Below, piece after piece: positions 1 to 6,783 of a DNA stretch of 39,101 nt. The DNA is taken from the NCBI GenBank assembly GCA_001802795.1, contig MGZZ01000172.1, positions 4,400 to 43,500 on the forward strand. The letters run 5' to 3'. This DNA comes from Ignavibacteria bacterium GWC2_36_12. Its GTDB lineage: Bacteria; Bacteroidota; Ignavibacteria; Ignavibacteriales; Ignavibacteriaceae. The position numbers and the translations under genes are program-made. The number at the start of each line of letters is the position of its first letter. Position 1 is the stretch's first letter. The notes beneath the pieces were generated by a model. That model saw nothing but the letters and a program-made list of their open reading frames with translations. It did no database searches and had not been told where the DNA came from.

Positions 1-266
1 ACGTTATTAAATCGGATATGAGTTTGGTTGGTCCGCGTCCCTGTTTACCATACGAATATGAAAATTATGATGAATGGCATAAAAGGAGAGTCAGTGTTTT
101 GCCTGGGTGTACAGGAGTCTGGCAGGTCTGGGGAAGAAGTTCTGTTTCTTTTAAAGATTCTGTAGTTTTAGATCTATATTATATTAACAATATGTCTCCC
201 TGGCTTGATTTGCAACTGATTCTTCAGACAATACCAGCTATATTCTTTTTCCGTGGTGCCAAGTAA
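1..266 (+). CDS. Undecaprenyl-phosphate sugar transferase, 3' part (initiating glycosyltransferase, WcaJ/WbaP-like)
   Basis: Only the C-terminal part is present; the reading frame is open from base 3 leftwards, so the gene begins outside the window. The fragment reads VIKSDMSLVGPRP, the hallmark of the bacterial sugar transferase family (PF02397), followed by the family's conserved LPGCTGVWQVWGRS and YINNMSPWLDLQLI segments. These membrane enzymes transfer a sugar-1-phosphate from a UDP-sugar to undecaprenyl phosphate, the first step of lipid-linked repeat-unit assembly. An ATG at base 18 lies inside the conserved motif and is not the real start. It is followed 42 bp later by an oxidoreductase gene on the same strand, so it belongs to a + strand operon entering from the left. 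The sugar specificity cannot be read from this part. Confidence 0.9.
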   Translation, partial: VIKSDMSLVGPRPCLPYEYENYDEWHKRRVSVLPGCTGVWQVWGRSSVSFKDSVVLDLYYINNMSPWLDLQLILQTIPAIFFFRGAK

Positions 267-308
267 TTTAAATATGAGTTTATTGTATAATAAGTCTGGA
301 GATTATAA

Positions 309-1334
309 ATGATTGTCGGAATAATTGGTTTAGGATACTGGGGACCTAATTTAGTCAGAAATTTTTTAGCTCAGGATAAAGTATCTAAAGTAATTGCTTG
401 TGATACTTTATCTGAACGTTTAAAATTTGTAAAAACAAAATGTCCTGCCGCCGAATTAACAAATAGTAGTGAAGATTTAATTTATGGAAAGGCAGATGCA
501 ATTGTAATTGCAACACCGGTAGATACTCACTTCGATTTTGCTAAAAAAGCGTTATTAGCCAATAAGCATATTTGGGTAGAAAAACCATTTACCTCCAACA
601 CTGCTCAGGCCGAAGAGTTAATAGAGATTGCTGAAAAAAAGAACCTTAAGATTTTTGTTGACCATACATTTATATATACCGGTGCCGTAAAAAAAATGAA
701 GGAGCTGGCTGATAATGGTGAACTTGGAAAGATTCTTTATTTTGATTCTGTGAGAATCAACCTTGGAATATTCCAAAAAGATATTAATGTTGTTTGGGAT
801 CTTGCACCTCATGACTTGTCAATTATGAACTATGTTCTGGGGGAACATCATAAAATTGCTGCAGTTTCTGCCAATGGAATAGCAAATTATAATGGAAAAG
901 AAAATATCGCTCATCTTTCTATTTATTTTGAAGATAACTGTTTTGCTCACTTTCATATTAACTGGACTTCCCCTGTAAAAATTAGAAAAATGATAATTGG
1001 TGGAGACAAAAAGATGCTTGTATTTGACGACATGGAAAATTATGAAAAAATTAAAGTATATAATTCAGGCGTAGAAATGAAATCGATGGAGAGTATACAT
1101 GAGGCACTTGTTCAGTACAGAACCGGTGATATGTATTCTCCTAAGATTATTCAAACGGAAGCTCTATCTCTGGCTGCAAAAGAATTTGTTGATTCTATTC
1201 TAGAAAACAGGCAACCATTAACTAATGGCACGGATGGATTAAATGTAGTAAAAATTCTCGAAGCCAGTAATAAATCGATTAAGAAAAGAGGCAAGGTAAT
1301 AGAGATTAATTCTAAAAGTTTTGTTGAGGTATAA
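309..1334 (+). CDS. Gfo/Idh/MocA-family oxidoreductase (WbpB/WlbA-like)
   Basis: A 341-residue NAD(P)-dependent sugar oxidoreductase. The N-terminal Rossmann motif GLGYWGPNLVRNF is at residues 7-19, and the family EKP motif (VEKPFTS) is near residue 93, followed by the C-terminal alpha/beta domain with DHTFIYTGAVKK. Start ATG 309 has a GGAG ribosome-binding site at 298-301. In polysaccharide loci such enzymes usually oxidise C3 of a UDP-hexosaminuronic acid ahead of amination (WbpB/WlbA). The gene for a short acyltransferase starts 8 bp downstream, the usual partner. It is a paralogue of the oxidoreductase at 6784-7770, so the window holds two such modules. The family is certain; the substrate is inferred from context. 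Confidence 0.9.
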   Translation: MIVGIIGLGYWGPNLVRNFLAQDKVSKVIACDTLSERLKFVKTKCPAAELTNSSEDLIYGKADAIVIATPVDTHFDFAKKALLANKHIWVEKPFTSNTAQAEELIEIAEKKNLKIFVDHTFIYTGAVKKMKELADNGELGKILYFDSVRINLGIFQKDINVVWDLAPHDLSIMNYVLGEHHKIAAVSANGIANYNGKENIAHLSIYFEDNCFAHFHINWTSPVKIRKMIIGGDKKMLVFDDMENYEKIKVYNSGVEMKSMESIHEALVQYRTGDMYSPKIIQTEALSLAAKEFVDSILENRQPLTNGTDGLNVVKILEASNKSIKKRGKVIEINSKSFVEV

Positions 1335-1342
1335 GTATATAT

Positions 1343-1813
1343 ATGGATAAAAAAAATATTAATAATGTTACACTGGGAAAAGATGTTAAGATTTTTGATT
1401 TTGTTAACTTATATGGTTGTTTTATAGATGATAATAGTAAAGTTGGAACTTTTGTTGAAATTCAAAAAAATTCTATAATTGGGAAGAATTGTAAAATATC
1501 TTCACACACTTTTATCTGCGAGGGGGTCGAAATAGAGGATGACGTTTTTATAGGACATAACGTCACTTTTATCAATGATAAATACCCACGTGCAACAAAT
1601 ACAGATGGAACAATGCAATCTGAGAAAGACTGGAAGGTTGTAAAAACTTTAGTAAAAAAAGGTGCTACTGTCGGATCATCAGCAACAATTTTATGTGGGG
1701 TAACAGTAGGGGAGAATGCTGTTATTGGAGCTGGCTCAGTAGTTACTAAAGATATTCCCCCAAATGTAATTGTTGCCGGTGTTCCAGCAAAAATTATTAG
1801 AGTTGTTAAATAA
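1343..1813 (+). CDS. Left-handed beta-helix acyltransferase (WbpD/WlbB-like, short form)
   Basis: A 156-residue hexapeptide-repeat protein: repeated [IV]G-x4 turns run from about residue 10 to the C terminus, ending in the typical GAGSVVTKDIPPNVIVAGVP segment. The family (LbH acyltransferases) forms trimers and transfers acetyl from acetyl-CoA to an amino sugar. It follows the oxidoreductase gene by 8 bp and is the last gene of the + strand operon, since a strong terminator lies 28 bp beyond its stop. It is about 40 residues shorter than its paralogue at 8858-9448, lacking that protein's C-terminal extension. It probably N-acetylates a UDP-3-amino sugar made with the upstream gene's help, but the aminotransferase that would supply that sugar is not visible here. 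Confidence 0.88.
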   Translation: MDKKNINNVTLGKDVKIFDFVNLYGCFIDDNSKVGTFVEIQKNSIIGKNCKISSHTFICEGVEIEDDVFIGHNVTFINDKYPRATNTDGTMQSEKDWKVVKTLVKKGATVGSSATILCGVTVGENAVIGAGSVVTKDIPPNVIVAGVPAKIIRVVK

Positions 1814-1840
1814 GTAATTTTTAAGATTTTTTTAAAAAGC

Positions 1841-1869
1841 AAAAGCCTCAGATTTTTCTGAGGCTTTTT
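1841..1869. terminator. Strong bidirectional rho-independent terminator
   Basis: An 11-bp perfect stem, AAAAGCCTCAG (1841-1851) pairing with CTGAGGCTTTT (1858-1868), encloses a 6-nt loop and has T-rich flanks in both directions. It sits between the convergent ends of the + strand acyltransferase gene (stop 1813) and the small - strand gene (stop 1900), so it can end both transcripts. Confidence 0.9.
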
Positions 1870-1899
1870 ATGTTTTTATATATGGTTTATCTTATTAGA

Positions 1900-2061
1900 T
1901 TAAGCAAGTATAAGTTTTGCTATGAAAAATGTGAGTACAATAAAATACGCTACGCTCAGGTTGAATTTGATAATATCTTTTATTTTTACACCTGATAGCA
2001 ATCCCGTATTAACATCTTCTGTCGTTTCGTTTACTGTCCGTATCTCCTGGTAGTCTATCAT
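1900..2061 (-). CDS. Small single-span membrane protein, 53 aa, unknown function
   Basis: A short reading frame starting at ATG 2061 and ending in TAA at 1900-1902. It is preceded by a good Shine-Dalgarno sequence AGGAG (2072-2068), 6 nt before the ATG, stronger than those of most genes here. The first 33 or so residues are polar and acidic (MIDYQEIRTVNETTEDVNTG), followed by a hydrophobic segment of about 18 residues (SVAYFIVLTFFIAKLILA) reaching the C terminus. That predicts a tail-anchored protein with its N terminus in the cytoplasm. It is followed by the bidirectional terminator. I recognise no family. The RBS lies in one arm of a 12-bp inverted repeat (separate entry), which suggests translational control. 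Good RBS, dedicated terminator and clean membrane segment support a real gene. Confidence 0.65.
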   Translation of the reverse strand: MIDYQEIRTVNETTEDVNTGLLSGVKIKDIIKFNLSVAYFIVLTFFIAKLILA

Positions 2062-2162
2062 CTTATTCTCCTCTAATTTTATTACATAAGCATAAATAAT
2101 TATGCCAGAAAAAACTGCATTTAAGGCAGAAAAACGCTGATTTTATTTTTAGGAGAATAAGA
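2061..2162 (-). promoter_or_regulatory. Structured leader that can sequester the RBS of the small membrane protein
   Basis: On the - strand the sequence TCTTATTCTCCT (2162-2151) is the exact complement of AGGAGAATAAGA (2072-2061), which spans the Shine-Dalgarno, the spacer and the A of the start codon. The arms are separated by 78 nt, which contain a second perfect hairpin (GCATAA/TTATGC, 2090-2105, 4-nt loop) and a weaker CTGC/GCAG stem followed by six T. A transcript starting upstream of 2162 could fold so that the start site is hidden. The pairing is seen directly; a regulatory role is inferred. Confidence 0.45.
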
Positions 2163-2243
2163 CTTTTGAGAAAATTACCGGTAAAAAATCTCTATAAAAA
2201 GGTACCTCTGTATATTCTTTGAACTATTTGATAATAACTTATT

Positions 2244-3677
2244 TTAATTCTCTCTAACCAACGCAATTCTTCTGTTTTTCATTCTTCCATAGTCAGTATT
2301 ATTATTTGCGATAGGGAATCTATCTCCCATATCATATACTCTGAATTGAAATGAAGGAAGTCCCTTTGATATAAAATAATTCAATATTGCTTCTGCTCTT
2401 CTGAGCGATAAAGGACGGATCATTAAGTTTTCAGTCTCACTTTTATCTGTATGTCCTTCAATTCTCCAATTTAAATCTGGATACAGTTGAAGAAGCTTAA
2501 CTATTCTATTAAGTTCTGTAGATGCTTCAGGTAAAAATTCCGCCTTACTCGTTATAAAAGTAGCTTCACACTCAATAACTATTTCCTTGGGTGCGGATGT
2601 GTTTTCTGAATCTTGCTGTAATCCATCCGGGCATCCGTTATTAGTACGTTGCCCCGGGACATCTGGACAGCTATCTTCTTTATCGGGTATTAAATCTCCA
2701 TCGTTATCCAAGTCCGGGCATCCATCTTCATCTTCATATCCATCAATATCTTCTGTTTCATTAGGACATTCATCCTCTATATCGGGAATACCATCCAAAT
2801 CATTATCAACATCGGGACATCCATCTTCATCCTGGAAATTATCAAAGTCTTCCGGTGTTTCGGGGCATCTATCAACTATATCTGGAACCCCATCACTATC
2901 ATTATCTAAGTCGGGGCATCCGTCTCCATCCTCGAAGCCATCGAAATCTTCCGGCTCTTCGGGACATTGATCTACATTATCTAGCAACCCATCACCATCT
3001 CGGTCTTTTTTGCCAAAAAAAGAATATGAAATTCCCAAAACTCCTGTTGCATAAAAGTCTTTATTTTTTCCGGTAGATATATCATCTAAATTGTCTGTAT
3101 TAGGAAAGTGCAATCCACCTTCTAATTTTACTGTTAAGTTATCTATTATCCGATACTTAATTCCTAGATCAATATCGTAAACTAATGCATTTTTTTTATA
3201 GTTATTTGCGGCATTGAATTGTGCTCTCTGTCCATTTTCAATTTTAGGGCTAAACCAAATGTTACTTATGCCCCCAGAAACAAAGGGGAAAAATTTATCT
3301 TTTATTGAAACTGAATATATTACACTCAAGCCGGCAATATACATTTCTGCATTTATAAGACCTGGAAGTAGAACTGTACCGTAGTCTGGTACTTCTACGG
3401 TTTTACCTGCCTCTTTGCTGTAAATTTGCTGACCTCCTCCAAATCCTCTGAAACCTAAAATATGTACGCTTGTTGTAGGTAAGTAGTATTCAACACCGGC
3501 TGTAAGTCTACCTCCCAATTTTGTGTATTTATAATCGCTCTTGCTTAAAGTCAAACCACCATCAAAAGAGATTACTATTGTACCTGAAAAAGCGTGGAGC
3601 TTATAAGGATTTTTTATTTGGCAAAGCCCCGGAAGTGTGAGTAAAAAAATTATTATGATTGACCAATAACGCTTCAT
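2244..3677 (-). CDS. OmpA-family outer-membrane protein with thrombospondin type 3 repeats
   Basis: ATG 3677 is preferred (477 aa) because it opens directly on a signal peptide (MKRYWSIIIIFLLTLPGLCQ); an in-frame TTG lies five codons upstream at 3692. The first 220 or so mature residues look like an outer-membrane beta-barrel (alternating hydrophobic strands ending in Phe). Residues of about 224-349 carry four thrombospondin type 3 units with D-x-D-x-DG and CP..ED..GCPD patterns, which bind calcium in this family. Residues 362-477 are an OmpA-like peptidoglycan-binding domain, with EGHTDKSE, LSLRRAEAIL and a terminal GRMKNRRI. It probably tethers the outer membrane to the cell wall. It lies downstream of the BY-kinase gene but is separated from it by a terminator, so it may have its own promoter. 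Confidence 0.9.
   Translation of the reverse strand: MKRYWSIIIIFLLTLPGLCQIKNPYKLHAFSGTIVISFDGGLTLSKSDYKYTKLGGRLTAGVEYYLPTTSVHILGFRGFGGGQQIYSKEAGKTVEVPDYGTVLLPGLINAEMYIAGLSVIYSVSIKDKFFPFVSGGISNIWFSPKIENGQRAQFNAANNYKKNALVYDIDLGIKYRIIDNLTVKLEGGLHFPNTDNLDDISTGKNKDFYATGVLGISYSFFGKKDRDGDGLLDNVDQCPEEPEDFDGFEDGDGCPDLDNDSDGVPDIVDRCPETPEDFDNFQDEDGCPDVDNDLDGIPDIEDECPNETEDIDGYEDEDGCPDLDNDGDLIPDKEDSCPDVPGQRTNNGCPDGLQQDSENTSAPKEIVIECEATFITSKAEFLPEASTELNRIVKLLQLYPDLNWRIEGHTDKSETENLMIRPLSLRRAEAILNYFISKGLPSFQFRVYDMGDRFPIANNNTDYGRMKNRRIALVREN
2620..3010 (-). repeat. Tandem DNA repeat encoding the TSP3 calcium-binding units
   Basis: About four imperfect units of roughly 99 bp inside the OmpA-family gene. Each encodes D-x-D-x-DG-(I/V/L)-PD-x3-D-x-CP followed by an acidic linker and DGCPD. 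On the + strand they show as repeated CATCC(A/G)TC-rich blocks. Such arrays can expand or contract by recombination. Confidence 0.75.
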
Positions 3678-3754
3678 AATAAAGTGTCTCAAATAACTTT
3701 TAAAATAACAATATGTAATATAGTTAATAAAATGCCAGAATCTAAAAGTAAGAG

Positions 3755-3798
3755 GGCAAAAAAAAACTCGAAGGTTACTTCGAGTAAAATTTTTGCCC
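3755..3798 (-). terminator. Rho-independent terminator after the Wzc-like gene
   Basis: ACTCGAAG (3766-3773) and CTTCGAGT (3778-3785) form an 8-bp perfect stem with a 4-nt loop. On the - strand the stem is followed by a run of at least eight T. Outer GGGCAAAAA/TTTTTGCCC sequences extend the symmetry. It lies about 30 bp beyond the stop codon at 3829 and should end the export-gene transcript before the OmpA-family gene. Confidence 0.85.
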
Positions 3799-3828
3799 TA
3801 AAGGCTTTATATAAGATTTAAATTCTTC

Positions 3829-6075
3829 TTAAATATTAGTTTTTATTTTTTTACTTGGTTTTTTCTTATCTGTACTATCCGAAGAATAATAGTAGTTATA
3901 ATATTTATAGTTGGATGGATACCCAAACTTGTAATCATAATTATTTAATACAATACCTAAAAAGGCACTTTGTCCGTGAGATAAAAGACTAATAGATTGC
4001 TTAGCCCATTCCATTTCGGTGTTGTTTGCAGAAACGACTAAAATACTTGCGTCAACAAAATTTGAAAGGAGTTCAGTATCAGCAACCGCCAAAATTGGAG
4101 CCGAGTCTATTATCACAACATCATAATCTTCCCTCAATTTTTGAAGTAATGTCACCATCTTGATGGAATTTAATACTTCAGACGAATTATTTTGAATTGT
4201 CCCTGCTGTTATATAGTCGAGCTTAGCTAAGTTTGAGTTTCTGATGATACCTTCCTTATTTGTTCGCCCAAATAAATAGTCAGATAAACCTGGTGAAATG
4301 GACTCTCCCATAATAGAATGGAGTCGTGGTTTTCTGAGATCGCAGTCAACAATAATAGTTCTCTTGTCGTCTCTGGCAAAACTGCTTGCTATATTAGTTG
4401 AGACCATAGTTTTGCCGTCACCTGGGGCAGATGATGTAATTAAAAGTACCTTAACTTCAGATTTATTTTTTGAAAACTGAATTCTAGTTCTTAAAGCTCT
4501 GAAAGATTCAATTGTAGGGAAGTCACTATTATTAAATACTATTAATTCCGGATCACTAATATTTCTTTTTGTTCTGGGGATCCAAGTTAAGAGGGTGGTA
4601 CCTAAATCTTGGATATCTTCGGGAGTCTTTATTCTTTTATTCAGGAAATCCTTTAGATAAATAAAACCAAATCCAAAACCAAAACCGATAATAACCCCGA
4701 AAACAATTATTAAAGGACGACTTGGCTTATTAGGATCGGGTGGTGGAAACGCATAATTCATAATAAAAACATTTCCAGGCATAGCTTGCTCGTTTATTAG
4801 AGCCTCCTGGTATTTTTCTTCTAAGGCAAGGTATAATTTTTCAAAGACGGACCGCTCTCTTTCTAACCTTGCAAGATCCAATGTTCTTCCTGGTAAATTA
4901 TTAAATCTCCCTTCATAACTGGAAATAATTTGTCCTAATTGATTGTATGAAGACATTTCAGCTTGATATTTTACTTCCGTTTCAAAAACTTTTTTTGTCA
5001 AATCCTTTATTTCTTCCGGACTAGAAGAAAGTATCATAGATTGATATTTAGAAACGCTTTTTTTCAGTTTATCTTTTAATTCATCTATTCTATTATTGTA
5101 ATCATTTATAACCTCTGAATTAACCCGCGATCCGGAAGATCCGGAAAGGGCCATATCTCTTTGTGTTTCTAATTGAGCTATCTGAGTTTGAAGTGAAGTT
5201 AAATATGGTTCTGATGTTTTAGACTCTAAATAGGTTATAAGCGATGGATCTTTTTGTTTTAATTCATTCTTGTATTTTTCAAGTGATCCTTTAAGAATTG
5301 ATAAGTCTATTTGAGCAGTATTTCTTTGAGCTTCGTAATTTGATAGTTTATCAATTAAATTTTTAGCTTGTGCATCTAATTGTATTACACCACCCTTTAG
5401 CTGGTATGCTTTTATATTATTCTCAGCCAGAATTAAATCACTTAATTTTTCTTTCCTCTGTTCCTCTAATGTTTTTCTAATTGTTGTAAGCTCATTTCTA
5501 TTTACCATTAGATTGAAAACTCTGTATGCTTCTGCATAAGAATTTGCAATAACAGCAGCTTCTTTAGCGGACGGCGATTCAACAGAGATTGAAATAAAAT
5601 CTAAATTACCGATTTGTTCTACCTCAACATGATTCTCAAGGATGTCTAATATGTCGTCGTACTCTTTCAGTTTCCCCCTGGGCTTTGCAGTGTTTTCATC
5701 ATCAATAATTAAGTCAAAATCAGAAGGGGAAGATGATTCAACCGAATCAATTATAGCATCCGCAACCTCCTCTCTTATAGTATAATTATAAGTAACGGTT
5801 TGTATCTCATTTGCAATTAACAAATCATTCCCGAATCCTAAATTTCCGGAATTAGGTATGAGTGGAGATGTTAAAATGCTTCCCTGAGGCGTAGTGATTT
5901 TTATATCAGTGGTAGCAGTATAAATATCTTGAGCAGTTATAGCATAAATTGTTGCAACGATGATAATGATAATATTTATGATTAGTAAAGAAGAGAAATT
6001 TGCTCTAATTAATCTTAAATATTCTTTTAGAATACTTTGATTCAAATTTTTACTGGAATTATTTGTTTTATTCAT
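3829..6075 (-). CDS. Polysaccharide co-polymerase / BY-family tyrosine kinase (Wzc-like)
   Basis: A 748-residue inner-membrane protein controlling chain length and export. It has an N-terminal Wzz domain with the first membrane span near residues 30-52, a long periplasmic coiled-coil region, and a second span near 453-475 after the Pro-rich PPPDPNKPSRP motif. The cytoplasmic kinase follows: Walker A SSAPGDGKT (about 548-556), Walker A' IIVDCDLRKP (about 574-583) and Walker B VVIIDSAP (about 653-660). The C-terminal tail has nine tyrosines between residues 713 and 730, the autophosphorylation cluster typical of Wzc. The ATP-binding and tyrosine features are intact, so kinase activity is expected. 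It starts 7 bp after the SLBB-protein gene, its usual partner, forming an export operon. Confidence 0.95.
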   Translation of the reverse strand: MNKTNNSSKNLNQSILKEYLRLIRANFSSLLIINIIIIIVATIYAITAQDIYTATTDIKITTPQGSILTSPLIPNSGNLGFGNDLLIANEIQTVTYNYTIREEVADAIIDSVESSSPSDFDLIIDDENTAKPRGKLKEYDDILDILENHVEVEQIGNLDFISISVESPSAKEAAVIANSYAEAYRVFNLMVNRNELTTIRKTLEEQRKEKLSDLILAENNIKAYQLKGGVIQLDAQAKNLIDKLSNYEAQRNTAQIDLSILKGSLEKYKNELKQKDPSLITYLESKTSEPYLTSLQTQIAQLETQRDMALSGSSGSRVNSEVINDYNNRIDELKDKLKKSVSKYQSMILSSSPEEIKDLTKKVFETEVKYQAEMSSYNQLGQIISSYEGRFNNLPGRTLDLARLERERSVFEKLYLALEEKYQEALINEQAMPGNVFIMNYAFPPPDPNKPSRPLIIVFGVIIGFGFGFGFIYLKDFLNKRIKTPEDIQDLGTTLLTWIPRTKRNISDPELIVFNNSDFPTIESFRALRTRIQFSKNKSEVKVLLITSSAPGDGKTMVSTNIASSFARDDKRTIIVDCDLRKPRLHSIMGESISPGLSDYLFGRTNKEGIIRNSNLAKLDYITAGTIQNNSSEVLNSIKMVTLLQKLREDYDVVIIDSAPILAVADTELLSNFVDASILVVSANNTEMEWAKQSISLLSHGQSAFLGIVLNNYDYKFGYPSNYKYYNYYYSSDSTDKKKPSKKIKTNI

Positions 6076-6082
6076 TTTAAGG

Positions 6083-6592
6083 TTAGTTATTATTAATAGT
6101 TATTATTAATAGTGTTAATGTGACGATAGCTGAAAAAATAGATAAAGATACATTTAAATAATCTCTAAAGTAATATCTGGGTGAACCCGGAATTATTAAT
6201 ATATCGCCTCCTTTTAGGTTAGGATTAATTTTGTTTTCATTTAATTGGTCTTCATGTAATAGATCTGTGTAATTTAGTTTTATCAACTCTTCGTTGGCAT
6301 TTTTATCTAACCTGTATATGCGTACGTCATCTAAGTCTGATTCGTTGACCGGTCCTCCGGAATATGATATCAAATCGGGAATAGTAGTATAGATTGGAAC
6401 GATATATTTGCCAGGCGATCTTACATAACCCCAAATGGAAACCTTAATATTTATTGTCGCTGGATCAGAATAATCATAATAATTACCGTAGTAAGCATTA
6501 AATTGATCTCGTGTCCTACCTAGTTGTTGATCATCCTGAGAGTATATTGGAATAGTGAGAATTACAAGATAAATTAGGAGTAATATCTTCAT
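6083..6592 (-). CDS. SLBB-domain polysaccharide export protein (Wza-related, short)
   Basis: A 169-residue protein with a signal peptide (MKILLLIYLVILTIPIYSQ), an SLBB-type segment (VSIWGYVRSPGKYIVP through ISYSGGP, about residues 50-85), a GGDILIIPG motif typical of export proteins, and a C-terminal hydrophobic segment (LNVSLSIFSAIVTLTLLIITI) ending in three Asn. It is much shorter than Escherichia coli Wza (about 360 residues): it has no recognisable N-terminal export-sequence (PES) domain ahead of the SLBB region. It likely forms or supports the periplasmic/outer-membrane exit channel with the Wzc-like protein encoded 7 bp downstream. The codons for its last residues overlap a short direct repeat (TTATTATTAATAG, twice). 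Confidence 0.88.
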   Translation of the reverse strand: MKILLLIYLVILTIPIYSQDDQQLGRTRDQFNAYYGNYYDYSDPATINIKVSIWGYVRSPGKYIVPIYTTIPDLISYSGGPVNESDLDDVRIYRLDKNANEELIKLNYTDLLHEDQLNENKINPNLKGGDILIIPGSPRYYFRDYLNVSLSIFSAIVTLTLLIITINNN

Positions 6593-6743
6593 TTTTTTTC
6601 CAAATTTAGTTTAAATTAAGTAGCAATAATTAAGCCAATTAAATAAAAAAACTAACCTTTTCAAATCTTCTAAAAAACTATAAAGTATTTATCGTTGCAC
6701 AAAACTAATTAAATGTGGTCTAAGTAAAAAAGCCAAAAACTCT

Positions 6744-6771
6744 GTACTTATGTATTTATTTTCATAAGTAC
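6744..6771 (-). terminator. Hairpin, probable terminator after the Gfo/Idh/MocA gene
   Basis: GTACTTATG (6744-6752) and CATAAGTAC (6763-6771) form a 9-bp perfect stem with a 10-nt loop. It lies just past the stop codon (6784) of the - strand oxidoreductase gene and is followed on that strand by T-rich sequence (TTTTTGG then six T). The T tract is not immediate, so termination may be partial. It separates the sugar-nucleotide genes from the export pair. Confidence 0.55.
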
Positions 6772-6783
6772 TAAACTATACTT

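Noticed and set aside
1462-1842. 126-residue open frame on the - strand inside the acyltransferase gene
   Set aside because: It is the antisense of a clear hexapeptide protein, has no RBS, and its composition is a mirror of the real gene.
2166-2222. Short + strand frame (TTG start) after the upstream AGGAGAATAAGA copy
   Set aside because: Only 18 codons with no conserved feature; the AGGAG here is better explained as one arm of the inverted repeat.
2587-2970. 127-residue Ser-rich frame on the + strand, opposite the TSP3 region
   Set aside because: The Ser/Gly/His-rich repeats are the reverse complement of the Asp/Gly/Cys-rich TSP3 repeats in the OmpA-family gene; a shadow frame.
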